Position numbers and translations under genes: made by a program. The notes under the pieces were generated by a model. That model was not told the DNA's origin. It saw only the letters and a list, made by a program, of their open reading frames with translations, and searched no databases. From Verrucomicrobiaceae bacterium (GTDB lineage: Bacteria > Verrucomicrobiota > Verrucomicrobiia > Verrucomicrobiales > Verrucomicrobiaceae), in assembly GCA_015075365.1 (NCBI GenBank), contig JABTUN010000003.1, forward strand, positions 186,001-250,000: a stretch of 64,000 nt of DNA, given 5' to 3'. Below are positions 9,462-18,158 of this stretch, in pieces. Position 1 is the first letter of the stretch, and each line of letters opens with the position of its first letter.

Positions 9462-10676
9462 TCACAGCTTATGCCCCATCTTCTTCTTCTTGGTTTCGAG
9501 ATAGCGGGCGTTTTCGGGCTTGGGAGGCGATTTGACGGGCACCTGCTCGGTGATGTGGAGATTGTGGCCCTCGAGGCCGATGACTTTGCGCGGGTTGTTG
9601 GTCATGAGGCGGATTTTTCGCACGCCGAGGTCGTAGATGATCTGCGCGCCGAGGCCGTAGTCCCGCAGGTCCATGGGGAAGCCGAGCTTGAGGTTGGCCT
9701 CCACGGTGTCGAGGCCCTGCTCCTGGAGCTTGTAGGCCAGGATTTTGCCATGCAGGCCAATGCCACGTCCTTCGTGGCCGCGCATGTAGATGATGACGCC
9801 TTTACCGGCTTTTTCGATGTGCTCCATCGCGGCGTGGAGCTGGCTGCCGCAGTCGCAGCGGCGTGAGGCGAAGATGTCGCCCGTCAGGCACTCGCTATGC
9901 ACGCGCACCAGCGTGGGCTCGCCGGCCTTGATCTCGCCTTTGACGAGCGCGACATGGTGGATGCCGTCGAGGTGGCTCTTATAGAGATGGAGTTTGAACT
10001 CGCCGTAGTCGGTGGGCATGTCCACGACCTCGATCTTTTCGACGAGCTTCTCGCTCTTGCGGCGATAGGCGATGAGGTCGGCGATGCTGCAAATCTTGAG
10101 CTTGTGCTTCTTCGCGAACTTCAGCAGGTCCGGCAGCCGTGCCATGGTGCCGTCCGGGTTCATGATCTCGATCAAAACACCGGCTTCACGCAGGCCTGCG
10201 AGACGTGCGAGATCGGTGGAAGCCTCCGTGTGGCCGGCACGGCGCAGCACACCGCCCGGTTTGGCGACGAGCGGATTGATATGGCCGGGCTGCACAAAGT
10301 CCTTGGCACTTGATTTCGGGTCGGCGAGCAGGCGGATCGTGCGCGCACGGTCGGCGGCGCTGATGCCGGTGGTGATGCCCTTCGCGGCATCGACGGTGAC
10401 GGTGAAGGCGGTGCTGAAGGCCTCGCGGTTCTGCGGCACCATGCTCTCCAGGCCGAGATTCCGGGCGATTTCCGTCGAAACGGGCACGCAGAGCATGCCC
10501 GCTCCCTCGCGCACCATGAAAGTGACCATCTCCGGCGTGATCTTCTCTGCGGCGCAGATGAGATCGCCCTCGTTTTCGCGGTCCTCGTCGTCGGTCACAA
10601 TCACCATGCGCCCGGCGCGGATGTCAGCGATGACAGCTTCCACGGGGTCACAGACGTGCTTTTTGGAACGGGGCAT
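9462..10676 (-). CDS. ribBA: Bifunctional DHBP synthase / GTP cyclohydrolase II
   Basis: Supplies both starting branches of riboflavin synthesis. Residues 1-205 are 3,4-dihydroxy-2-butanone-4-phosphate synthase (DDEDRENEGDLICAAEKIT, and HTEASTDLARLAGL with catalytic residues). Residues 210-390 are GTP cyclohydrolase II with the zinc cysteines in SECLTGDIFASRRCDCGSQL and the GHEGRGIGL loop. At 404 residues it is a normal-length RibBA with both active sites present, followed by a lysine-rich tail ending KKKKMGHKL. It opens the ribBA-ribH-nusB-ftsY run. The 145-base upstream spacer shows no recognisable FMN riboswitch, only a short period-7 repeat. Confidence 0.97.
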   Translation of the reverse strand: MPRSKKHVCDPVEAVIADIRAGRMVIVTDDEDRENEGDLICAAEKITPEMVTFMVREGAGMLCVPVSTEIARNLGLESMVPQNREAFSTAFTVTVDAAKGITTGISAADRARTIRLLADPKSSAKDFVQPGHINPLVAKPGGVLRRAGHTEASTDLARLAGLREAGVLIEIMNPDGTMARLPDLLKFAKKHKLKICSIADLIAYRRKSEKLVEKIEVVDMPTDYGEFKLHLYKSHLDGIHHVALVKGEIKAGEPTLVRVHSECLTGDIFASRRCDCGSQLHAAMEHIEKAGKGVIIYMRGHEGRGIGLHGKILAYKLQEQGLDTVEANLKLGFPMDLRDYGLGAQIIYDLGVRKIRLMTNNPRKVIGLEGHNLHITEQVPVKSPPKPENARYLETKKKKMGHKL

Positions 10677-10764
10677 GGGGGATGAGAAAGAGCCGCCCGG
10701 GGAGAGCGGGAGGCGTGTTTTAGCCTGTGGAGAGGGGATTTCCAGTGATAATCCAGCCTCGGAG

Positions 10765-10792
10765 AAGTTCAGGTTTCATGTTCCAGGTTTCA
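10765..10792. repeat. Period-7 intergenic tandem repeat (4 units)
   Basis: Units AAGTTCA, GGTTTCA, TGTTCCA, GGTTTCA lie between mpl and ribBA. Read on the minus strand they become TGAAACC-like heptamers, resembling the arrays at 45775 and 63731. Confidence 0.6.
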
Positions 10793-10821
10793 CGATGTCG
10801 GGTGGAAACCAGGACGGCTCC

Positions 10822-12207
10822 TCACAGCGCCTGCAGCAGCTTGTCGTGGATGCCGTCGAAGCCGCCGTTGCTGAAGACGATGATCACATCGCCGGGGCGG
10901 GCTTCGGATTTGAGGCGTTGGACGATGGCGTCGGTGTTGGGCTCGAACCAGCAGGGCTTGCCACGGGCGGTGACGGCGGCGGCGACCTTGGCGGTGTCGA
11001 GGCGTTGATCGGCGGCGACTTTTTCGGGATTCGCTACGGCGGCAATGACGCTGGCATCGGCCTCGGCGAGGGCTTCGATGAGCTCGTTTTGCAGCACGTT
11101 GCGACGGCTGGTGTTGGAGCGCGGTTCAAAGATGGCCCACAGACGGCGGCCGGTGTAGCGCTGGCGCAGGCCGCGGAGCGTCTCGCGGATGGCAGTGGGG
11201 TGATGACCGAAGTCGTCGATGATGGTGATGCCATGCGCGGCGCCGCGTTCCTGCTGGCGACGGCGCACGCCGAGGAAGTTCGAGAGGCCGGCGCGGATCT
11301 CATTGTCGCTCAGGCCGCCGAAGCGGGCGGCGCAGACGCACATGGCGGCGTTGCGGGCATTGAACTCGCCCACCATCGGCACCTCGAAGGGTTCGCCGTT
11401 GAGTGTGAAGGCAGTGCTGTCCGGCGTTGCGGCGGTGATTTGAATGCGAAAGTCATTCGTGGGGCCGAGGCCGACCGTTTTGAGCGGCGCGGGGCATTTC
11501 GCGCGCAGCGTGAGGCAGTTCGGATCGTCGCCGTTGATGAGCACGAGGCCGTTGCGCGGCACGGTGTTGAGGAAGCGCTGGAAGCTCAGCAAAATGGCGT
11601 CGAGATCCGGAAAGATGTCAGCGTGATCAAACTCGATGTTGTTCACGATGGCGCACTCCGGCAGGTAGTGAAGGAACTTGCTGCGCTTGTCGAAGTAGGC
11701 GGTGTCATACTCATCGCCCTCGATGACGAAGATGTCGGAATGCGTGAAGCGGGCACCCGATTCGAAATTCTCCGGCACGCCGCCGATCATGAAGCCGGGG
11801 TTCTTGCCCGCGTGCTCGAAAAGCCATGCCAGCATGGTGGTGGTGGTCGTTTTCCCATGAGTGCCGGTGACGACAAAGCTGCGTTTTCCCTGGATGACCT
11901 GCTGCTTGAGCATCTCCGCCATGGAGACGTAGGGTCGTTTTTTCTCCAGCAGCGTTTCGAGTTCTTCATTGCCGCGCGAGATGGCGTTGCCGACGACATA
12001 CACGTCCGCGTTCAGCGGCAGATTCCCCGGTTTGTAGCCCTCGGTGACGGTGATGCCGGCATTTCGCAACACATCGCTCATGGGAGGATAGACCTGGGAG
12101 TCCGAGCCGCTGATCTGGTGCCCCAGCGCCCGCAGCGCGACTGCCGTCGAGCCCATCGCGGTGCCGCAGATGCCGATGAAGTGAATGTGCTTGGTGGTTG
12201 GTGCCAT
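10822..12207 (-). CDS. mpl: UDP-MurNAc:L-Ala-gamma-D-Glu-meso-DAP ligase
   Basis: A Mur-ligase family enzyme that reattaches the recycled tripeptide to UDP-MurNAc, feeding cell-wall turnover products back into peptidoglycan synthesis. Mpl rather than MurC is indicated by the start HIHFIGICGTAMGSTAVALR and the segment EGDEYDTAYFDKRSKFLHYL. The ATP loop is VTGTHGKTTTTTMLAWLFEH (about 110-125), and the C-terminal domain has IIDDFGHHPTAIRETLRGLR. Length (461) is normal. Its presence implies a meso-DAP peptidoglycan and active recycling. It reads toward ribBA with a 145-base gap; 12208-12412 upstream is a divergent promoter spacer with no gene. Confidence 0.94.
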   Translation of the reverse strand: MAPTTKHIHFIGICGTAMGSTAVALRALGHQISGSDSQVYPPMSDVLRNAGITVTEGYKPGNLPLNADVYVVGNAISRGNEELETLLEKKRPYVSMAEMLKQQVIQGKRSFVVTGTHGKTTTTTMLAWLFEHAGKNPGFMIGGVPENFESGARFTHSDIFVIEGDEYDTAYFDKRSKFLHYLPECAIVNNIEFDHADIFPDLDAILLSFQRFLNTVPRNGLVLINGDDPNCLTLRAKCPAPLKTVGLGPTNDFRIQITAATPDSTAFTLNGEPFEVPMVGEFNARNAAMCVCAARFGGLSDNEIRAGLSNFLGVRRRQQERGAAHGITIIDDFGHHPTAIRETLRGLRQRYTGRRLWAIFEPRSNTSRRNVLQNELIEALAEADASVIAAVANPEKVAADQRLDTAKVAAAVTARGKPCWFEPNTDAIVQRLKSEARPGDVIIVFSNGGFDGIHDKLLQAL

Positions 12208-12412
12208 TGAGAAGGGTCAAAGGGCACATAAACCTGACTTTCCGGCCCTGCTCGGAAAAAGTGGCTAAAAACCTGTCGTGGCTGCCGCCAGCCGCCGTGG
12301 AAATCATCACCGGCGGAACAGGGGGACATCGAAGAAATCATTGGCGTGCGCCCGGGCACGACCTTAAATCCCAACGTGACCGCCCCCGTGGTTGTCACAG
12401 CCCCTGAAAGCC

Positions 12413-13846
12413 ATGCCAAACTCTTCCGCCCTCCGCGACGCCCTCCAACAGTCGCCGAACAACCTGTCGCTGCTGCTCCTCTACGGCCGCGCCTGCCTGG
12501 AAGAGTTGCACCTCGACGAGGCGCGGGAGGTTTTCGCCCGCGCGCTCGACATCGATCCTGACCAGACCGACGCGCATCTAGGCATTGCCAAGGTGCTCTT
12601 CATGGAGGGAAACACCTCCGGTGCCGCCGTGCGCGCGGAGCGGGTGCTCTTTCTCGAACCGGACAATGCCTCCGCCCATCTCCTGCTGAGCCGCGTGCAT
12701 CTCAGCGAGGGTGACCGAGCCAAAGCTGTCGAGCACTTTGACCGCGCCGCGCAGATCGACGGCACCATGAGCGATCCCGCGTTGGAGCGGGAACTCGGCC
12801 GCACCGCGCGTGATGCGCGCAAAACGGCCCCAGCGCCCACGCCGGAGCCGGCCAGCCCGGAGCCCGCTCCGCCGCCAGGAAACGAGGGTGACGAGTTTTT
12901 TGATGACTTTGACGATCCGCCTTATGACTGGCGGCCGGAGACCTTCTACGCGCCCGGCGACCCGGAGCGCAACGCGGTCACCTTCGCTGATGTGGGAGGC
13001 ATGGAGGAACTGAAGGAGGAGATCCGGCTCAAGATCACCTACCCGCTCCAGTTTCCCGACCTTTATAAGGCCTACGGCCGCAAGACCGGCGGGGGCATCC
13101 TCATTTATGGACCACCTGGATGCGGCAAGACGCTCATCCTCCGTGCCGTGGCCGGCGAGGTGCCCTGCAACTACCTTGCCGTGGGCCTGCACGAGATCTT
13201 TGACCCGTATTTTGGCAGCACGGAGCGCAACCTCCATCAGATCTTCGAGACCGCCCGTGCCAACGCGCCCTGCGTGCTCGTTTTTGACGACCTCGACAGC
13301 CTCGCACAGGACCGCCGCCAGATCCGCGAAAGCCAGATGCGCAATCTCGTGAACCAGTTCCTCCACGAGATGGACGGCATCCGCGCGGACAACCAGCGCA
13401 TCCTCGTCATCGGTGCCACGAACCAGCCTTGGGCGCTCGATCCCGCCTTCCGCCGTCCCGGCCGCTTCGACCAGGCCATCTTCGTTCCGCCGCCGGATGC
13501 TCCAGCGCGCGCCCAGATCATCGAACTGCTTGCCAAGGACAAACCCATTGCCGACTTCGACGCCGCCGCGCTCATTGAGGCCACCAACGGCTTCTCCGGC
13601 GCGGATTTGAAGTGGGTCTTTGATCGTGCCGCCGAACTGGCGCTCTCCGCCGCCATCCATACCGGGCAACCGGTGCCCATCACGCTGGAACTGCTGCTCG
13701 CCGTCACCGCCACGCACAAGCCAACCACCGCCGAGTGGTTTGAAGGCGTGCGCACCCACGCCCAGCAGGCAGCCCCGGACGCCTTTTTCAACGAGGTGCG
13801 CAAGTTCCTCGCCGCGCCGTCGCCGAACACAAAGAAGGACCGTTGA
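12413..13846 (+). CDS. TPR-AAA+ ATPase (CDC48/FtsH-like)
   Basis: A 477-residue fusion. Residues 1-125 form tetratricopeptide repeats (YGRACLEELHLDEAREVFAR, LDIDPDQTDAHLGIAKVLF), 135-180 an acidic proline-rich linker, and 185-470 one AAA+ module with Walker A GPPGCGKT (about 233-240), Walker B VLVFDDLDSL, arginine-finger region FRRPGRFDQAIFVPPPDAPA and a C-terminal helical lid. No protease or membrane segment follows. The likely role is protein remodelling on clients recruited by the TPR part, but the client is unknown. The start is taken at the ATG at 12413; a TTG at 12392 would add seven residues. It lies immediately before tRNA-Arg. Confidence 0.85.
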   Translation: MPNSSALRDALQQSPNNLSLLLLYGRACLEELHLDEAREVFARALDIDPDQTDAHLGIAKVLFMEGNTSGAAVRAERVLFLEPDNASAHLLLSRVHLSEGDRAKAVEHFDRAAQIDGTMSDPALERELGRTARDARKTAPAPTPEPASPEPAPPPGNEGDEFFDDFDDPPYDWRPETFYAPGDPERNAVTFADVGGMEELKEEIRLKITYPLQFPDLYKAYGRKTGGGILIYGPPGCGKTLILRAVAGEVPCNYLAVGLHEIFDPYFGSTERNLHQIFETARANAPCVLVFDDLDSLAQDRRQIRESQMRNLVNQFLHEMDGIRADNQRILVIGATNQPWALDPAFRRPGRFDQAIFVPPPDAPARAQIIELLAKDKPIADFDAAALIEATNGFSGADLKWVFDRAAELALSAAIHTGQPVPITLELLLAVTATHKPTTAEWFEGVRTHAQQAAPDAFFNEVRKFLAAPSPNTKKDR

Positions 13847-13915
13847 TTGTTTCACGGGGTGTAAAACGACTTGCCGCCGACTCCGGCCCATGCGACACGA
13901 TGCGCCCCGAAACAA

Positions 13916-13990
13916 GCGCCCGTAGTTCAACGGATAGAATGGTGGTCTCCGAAGCCGCAGATTCAGGTTCGATTCCTGACGGGCGCACCA
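13916..13990 (+). tRNA. tRNA-Arg (anticodon CCG), CCA encoded
   Basis: The cloverleaf folds fully: acceptor GCGCCCG (13916-13922) pairs with CGGGCGC (13980-13986), the anticodon stem GUGGU/GCCGC closes the loop CUCCGAA giving anticodon CCG (reads CGG), and the T stem UCAGG/CCUGA closes UUCGAUU. Discriminator A is followed by genomically encoded CCA. A GCCGG-AAAA-CCGGC hairpin follows at 13991-14004. The 3' half is the attachment core of the adjoining island; integration keeps this tRNA intact. Confidence 0.95.
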
Positions 13991-14000
13991 GCCGGAAAAC
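13944..14000 (+). repeat. attL: left direct repeat of the island (tRNA-Arg 3' end)
   Basis: 57 bases, from the anticodon stem to ten bases past the CCA, are identical to 38744-38800, exactly 24,800 bases downstream. A third copy matches 13951-14008 at 42134-42191. This is the usual core of tyrosine-integrase elements that target tRNA genes. Confidence 0.92.
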
Positions 14001-14077
14001 CGGCTGAATCCCTTGTAAATCAAGGATTTGAGCGTCAAAAACGCCAACGCAGTGATATTTGTTCACATGAACATTGA

Positions 14078-14133
14078 ATTGCGCCAAAATGCACCAAAAT
14101 GTGGTCAAAAACCATTACAAAACCATTACAGCG
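14078..14133 (+). repeat. Att-flanking repeat, copy 1 (putative integrase arm sites)
   Basis: Begins ATTGCGCCAAAATGCACC and ends with two tandem AAAACCATTAC units. Related sequence in the same orientation recurs at 38645-38708 and 38874-38919, each near a tRNA-derived core. The position suggests arm-type binding sites of the integrase. This is inference from layout only. Confidence 0.6.
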
Positions 14134-14213
14134 GTATCCTGGCCGTCTTTGATGCCACGCTGGCCTCTCCGCCGAAAATCCACTTTGGACCACGCCTTAC
14201 TGACTGGCGTGGT

Positions 14214-14918
14214 CTATACATCCATCGCTGCGCCGTTTTTCCTCAGCCACTCCTTTCGATCCCGATAGTCAGACATGATTTTATCCACCTCGTTCCAAAA
14301 TGCGTCCGTGTGATCAAGGTGATGCAAATGGCAGAGCTCGTGGACGATGAGATAGTCGATGACCGAGGCAGGGGCCATCATGCACTTCCAGTGCAAGGCA
14401 ATATTGCCTTTTGAAGAGCACGAGCCCCAGCGGTTGCCGAGTTCACGAACCGTCAGGCGGCGAACTGTCACGCCGACTTTCGGAGCGAAGTAATCTACGC
14501 GCTTCTGAATCCGTTCAAGCCCCCGAGCGGCATAGAAGGCCTGAAATGCCGCTTTCGCTGCTTCGACACCGCCTGAGTCGATGAGTTCCCTTCTCAGGCA
14601 AAAACGACCGCCTTTCAGCAAAAGCGGCGCAGGTTGTTTGGCTTTGAGTTGAAGACGGTAGGACCGTCCGAGGTAGAGAAACCCTTCCCCATTCCGATAC
14701 TCGCGCAGAACACGGGTGGCATTGGCGTCCCGCCACTCCGCCAGCGTCTTGTAGATCCACAGCCGCCGGGATTGGACGATGCCAGCGATGCGCTGTTCGG
14801 TCAGTTGTCTGGGGGCACGCACCAAGACACGTCCATCGCGCTCGACAACAATGTCTGCCGTCGTCCGCCTGGTGCGAACCACTTCATAGGTGAGATCTTT
14901 GTCGTGAGCGATTTTCAT
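14214..14918 (-). CDS. YgjP-type metalloprotease (DUF45, M48-like)
   Basis: A 234-residue DUF45 protein. The zinc site is VHELCHLHHLDHTDAFW (HExxH plus a downstream His), preceded by the family hallmark RELGNRWGSCSSKGNIALHW. The N-terminal 130 residues form the usual beta-rich YgjP region. Its ATG overlaps the hsdR stop by 4 bases, so it is translated as the last gene of the hsdR unit. Genes of this family very often sit beside hsdR in type I restriction loci; a role in processing or turnover of the restriction complex has been proposed but I know of no settled function. It is cytosolic with no signal peptide. Confidence 0.88.
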   Translation of the reverse strand: MKIAHDKDLTYEVVRTRRTTADIVVERDGRVLVRAPRQLTEQRIAGIVQSRRLWIYKTLAEWRDANATRVLREYRNGEGFLYLGRSYRLQLKAKQPAPLLLKGGRFCLRRELIDSGGVEAAKAAFQAFYAARGLERIQKRVDYFAPKVGVTVRRLTVRELGNRWGSCSSKGNIALHWKCMMAPASVIDYLIVHELCHLHHLDHTDAFWNEVDKIMSDYRDRKEWLRKNGAAMDV

Positions 14919-17900
14919 TTAACCAGCTCATCATGGCGTTTTTCGGCCAGCCTGACGATCTCGACGGCGATTCGCTCCTGCATGGCCACGACCTGGGGAA
15001 TGCCGGAGATAAGAATCTCGGTGCCGATGTTGCCCCGCAGTTTTCTCACTTCGATGGGCTTTTTCCAGAAGTCGATGATGTTGATCGTTTCCTGAAGCAT
15101 CTGGACCACTTTCAACATGAGCGCCTTCAAGGGGTCGGCGTGCTCAGGTGGAACGGGTGCATCACCAAACGCGATCTGCACGACGTGATCGTAGAAGGTT
15201 GATGCCTCTTTTGTCATGCCTTGATGAGCCTCCTTGCGCCCCTCGGACGCCTCGACGCGGAGTTTCTCATACTCCTCGGCCAGAACCTTCCAGTTGTCCC
15301 GGTGCTCCTGGATGAGCTTCTCCAGTTTTTCGCTCAGCTTTTTGTAAAAGGCTGGATCTTCATCAAAGTGGACCGTGCAGTGCTTGCGGATAGCATGTTC
15401 CATCTCGCTGGCCTTGGCCTCTGGGTCGCCGCCAGAGTGTTTCTGGACGTTCGCGATGAAGTCGTCCGAGAGCAGCTCAATCGGTGGAATCTTGGGGTTG
15501 ATGCCGAGGTCGATGAGGTGCTCGTTGATGAGATCTTTCACCTTGGCACCAGCGTCTGCAATATCGAGTGACTCGTCCTTGTAGCGCTCTTTGACCATCC
15601 GCAGCAAGTAGCCAAAACGTCTTGCAGGCACCCGATAGGAATGCCCGGCCGCATTGGGCAGAATCAAATTCAAGCTCATGAGAAACTTCTTCAAATACAC
15701 CTCGAAGTCCGCCCTTCGCTTGATGTCCTTCATCGCTGTGACAGCCGAATGAACGACCGCCACTTCGGCTTCCGGGTCTGGAAGCAGACCCTTCACAAAG
15801 TCTTCAATTTTGGAGACGCCGGCAGCGCGAAAATGCTGCAACAAGCGTTGATAGCGCTCTTCCAGAATGGGCAGCTCCGTCAGGAGGTCCTTCAAGCCGC
15901 CTTGAAGATCCTGCGCATCCTCCTCCGCGTAGATGGAAAGAGCCGTGGTGAGGTGGTTGGCCAGTCCAATGTAATCCACGATAAAGCCGCGTTGCTTGCC
16001 GGTCGCCACCCGATTCACGCGGGCAATAGCCTGCAACAGGTTGTGTTCCTTCAGCCGCTTGTCGATATACATCACCTGCTCCACAGGGGCATCGAATCCC
16101 GTCAGGAGCATGTCACAGACGATCAGGAAGGCGATGCCGGTCAGATCCTTGTCGGGATCTTCCAAATCGAAGGGCTTGCAGAAGTTTTCCACCGCGTTCC
16201 AGCGACGCGCTTCCTTCCGGGCCTCAGTCACCACAGCAAGTTCATTGGTGGCGTCGGACGAGACGACCACGACAGCCTTCAGGAAGGCAATCCGGCGGAT
16301 AAGTTCCGCGTCAGGCTTGGGCTTGAGCCTTTCCTGATCAAGCCGCTCAGCCAAAGCGGTTCTGATGGCTTTCTGGTAGCGCACGGCCGCGAGCTTGGAG
16401 TGGCATACCACTTGTGCCTTGAAGCCATCAGGCAGGATGTTGTCGATGTAATGATCGACCAGATCTCGTGAGATGGCCTCAATGCGCTTTTCAGCCTCCA
16501 GGATGTCCCCGCTCGCCCCATACTTGCGTTTGATGGCGGCGATCTCCTCCTCGGTGCGCTGGCGGAAAAGGTCTTCAAACTTGGTGTCAAAGCCATGCTT
16601 GTCCTTGAGGGCTGTCTCCGCTGTCCTCCCATCGTAGAGGATCTGAAGCGTGGCTCCATCATGCACCGCATCCATCAGCTTGTAGGTGTCGATGTATTCG
16701 CCGAAGCGCTTGGTCGTCCGCTTGTTACCGTGCTGTTCGGTGATCAGCGGCGTGCCGGTAAAGGCGATGCGCGTGGCATGGGGAAAGGCCTCGAAGATGT
16801 TGTCGCCGAGATCAGAGCCCTGGGTGCGATGCGCCTCGTCAATCATCAGCAGGATGCGTTCGGAGCGGTTCACCACTCCAAAGGTTTCGGCTGAAGGGGG
16901 CGCACCATAGCTCACCAGAGCTTCAGCCACCACGGCAGGAAGTTCCTCGCTCCGATCCATGAACTTGTGGGTCATCACCATGTTGATGTCGGAAGCGCCG
17001 CCGCTGAGATGGTCGCGGAGCTGCGCCGTGCTTTCGATCACGTTCACCTTGCCGCCGATGAGCTTGGCTGTGGCGGCGAGCTGTTCTTCGAGGTCCACAC
17101 GGTCATTGATGAGCAGAATCTTGATATCGGCGAGGTCCGCCGCTGCACGAATCATGCGTGCCACAAAGACCATCGTTAGCGACTTGCCGGAGCCCTGCGT
17201 ATGCCACACCACGCCCGAGCGCTCCAGCGGGCTCTTCCCCGCCCGCAGACGGTCGATGATCCGGCAGGCAGCGCGGTATTGCTGGTAGCGGCACACCACT
17301 TTCACGCGCTTGCCGCTGTCGGTATCCATGAAGACCGAGCAGGTGCGCAGGAGGTGGAGCAGCGTCTCCGGCGGCAGCATCCCCTGGATCAGGCGTTCCT
17401 GCTCGCGTTCGATGCCCAAGGGCGGCGTGTAGTTCCGATGGCGTTCCGGCCAGATGTCCTTCCAAGCGTAAAAGTGCTCGTAGCCTGAGGTGATGCTCCC
17501 ATAGGTCGCCTTCTCTCCGCAGGTCGAGATGAGCAAGAGATTGGTATGAAAGAGGCGGGGCTCGCCTTCGCGCAGGCCTGCTGCTTTCGTTTCCTTCCGG
17601 CCATCGCGGTAGCGCAGCAGTTGCTCAAAGGCGGCGTGCATTGGGTTAGCCGTGCTGGCGTCGCCGATCTTGGCTTCCACGATCACCAGCGGGATGCCGT
17701 TCAGAAAGAGCACGATGTCCGGGATGATGAACTCCTTCACACAACCGGGCGTGTCGATGCGGAACTGGTTGATGGCGTGAAAAGTGTTTCGCTCCGGGTG
17801 CTCGAAGTCGATCAGCTTCACCACCGGGTCAGGCTCGCCAGTTTCCTCGTTGCGATCCACCTGAGCCTTGAACAGCAGCTTCTGGATCGCTTCATTCGCT

Positions 17901-18151
17901 TCGAGCAGTGTCCGATTGGGCTGCCGCAGAATCTGGCTCCGCAGGTCGTCGAGCTGGCGGTCCGTCAGCCATGGATTGATGGCCCGCACCGCTTGGCGGA
18001 AGACTTCAGGCAGCAACCACTCACGAAAGGTCTTCCGCAGGCTCTTGGCTGGATCACTCGGGATCATGCCATGCCCTTGATCCACCACCGTCCAGCGCAG
18101 AGCCGAGAGCTGGTCGAGGAAAGGCTTTTCGACGTGGAGGTATTCCGACAT
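14915..18151 (-). CDS. hsdR: Type I restriction enzyme R subunit (HsdR)
   Basis: The motor-nuclease subunit that translocates DNA and cleaves it when the HsdMS complex meets unmethylated sites. It has 1078 residues. The N-terminal PD-(D/E)xK nuclease is seen at D145 (IIPDIVLFL) and E159-A-K161 (VIVEAK), the helicase Walker A at 320-324 (HTQGSGKSLTM), the DEAH box in LLMIDEAHRTQGSDLG, then the second RecA domain (LTGFDAPVEQVMYIDK, LLQAIARVNR) and a C-terminal helical region. All key motifs are intact. Unusually it is separated from hsdS and hsdM by nearly 8 kb of other genes on the same strand, which makes those genes candidates for one functional locus. Confidence 0.96.
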   Translation of the reverse strand: MSEYLHVEKPFLDQLSALRWTVVDQGHGMIPSDPAKSLRKTFREWLLPEVFRQAVRAINPWLTDRQLDDLRSQILRQPNRTLLEANEAIQKLLFKAQVDRNEETGEPDPVVKLIDFEHPERNTFHAINQFRIDTPGCVKEFIIPDIVLFLNGIPLVIVEAKIGDASTANPMHAAFEQLLRYRDGRKETKAAGLREGEPRLFHTNLLLISTCGEKATYGSITSGYEHFYAWKDIWPERHRNYTPPLGIEREQERLIQGMLPPETLLHLLRTCSVFMDTDSGKRVKVVCRYQQYRAACRIIDRLRAGKSPLERSGVVWHTQGSGKSLTMVFVARMIRAAADLADIKILLINDRVDLEEQLAATAKLIGGKVNVIESTAQLRDHLSGGASDINMVMTHKFMDRSEELPAVVAEALVSYGAPPSAETFGVVNRSERILLMIDEAHRTQGSDLGDNIFEAFPHATRIAFTGTPLITEQHGNKRTTKRFGEYIDTYKLMDAVHDGATLQILYDGRTAETALKDKHGFDTKFEDLFRQRTEEEIAAIKRKYGASGDILEAEKRIEAISRDLVDHYIDNILPDGFKAQVVCHSKLAAVRYQKAIRTALAERLDQERLKPKPDAELIRRIAFLKAVVVVSSDATNELAVVTEARKEARRWNAVENFCKPFDLEDPDKDLTGIAFLIVCDMLLTGFDAPVEQVMYIDKRLKEHNLLQAIARVNRVATGKQRGFIVDYIGLANHLTTALSIYAEEDAQDLQGGLKDLLTELPILEERYQRLLQHFRAAGVSKIEDFVKGLLPDPEAEVAVVHSAVTAMKDIKRRADFEVYLKKFLMSLNLILPNAAGHSYRVPARRFGYLLRMVKERYKDESLDIADAGAKVKDLINEHLIDLGINPKIPPIELLSDDFIANVQKHSGGDPEAKASEMEHAIRKHCTVHFDEDPAFYKKLSEKLEKLIQEHRDNWKVLAEEYEKLRVEASEGRKEAHQGMTKEASTFYDHVVQIAFGDAPVPPEHADPLKALMLKVVQMLQETINIIDFWKKPIEVRKLRGNIGTEILISGIPQVVAMQERIAVEIVRLAEKRHDELVK

Positions 18152-18158
18152 GAGGTGA

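Noticed and set aside
10677-10821. FMN riboswitch upstream of ribBA
   Set aside because: The spacer is short and partly a period-7 repeat; I see no conserved FMN-element arms.
10072-12210. 712-codon plus-strand frame over ribBA/mpl
   Set aside because: Antisense to two clear housekeeping genes; no domain in its translation.
12578-14047. 489-codon minus-strand frame across the AAA+ gene and tRNA-Arg
   Set aside because: Antisense to a clear AAA+ gene and runs through a tRNA; not coding.
14078-14133. CRISPR-like repeat
   Set aside because: Only two or three short AAAACCATTAC units without spacers of constant length; no cas genes. Better read as att-flanking sites.
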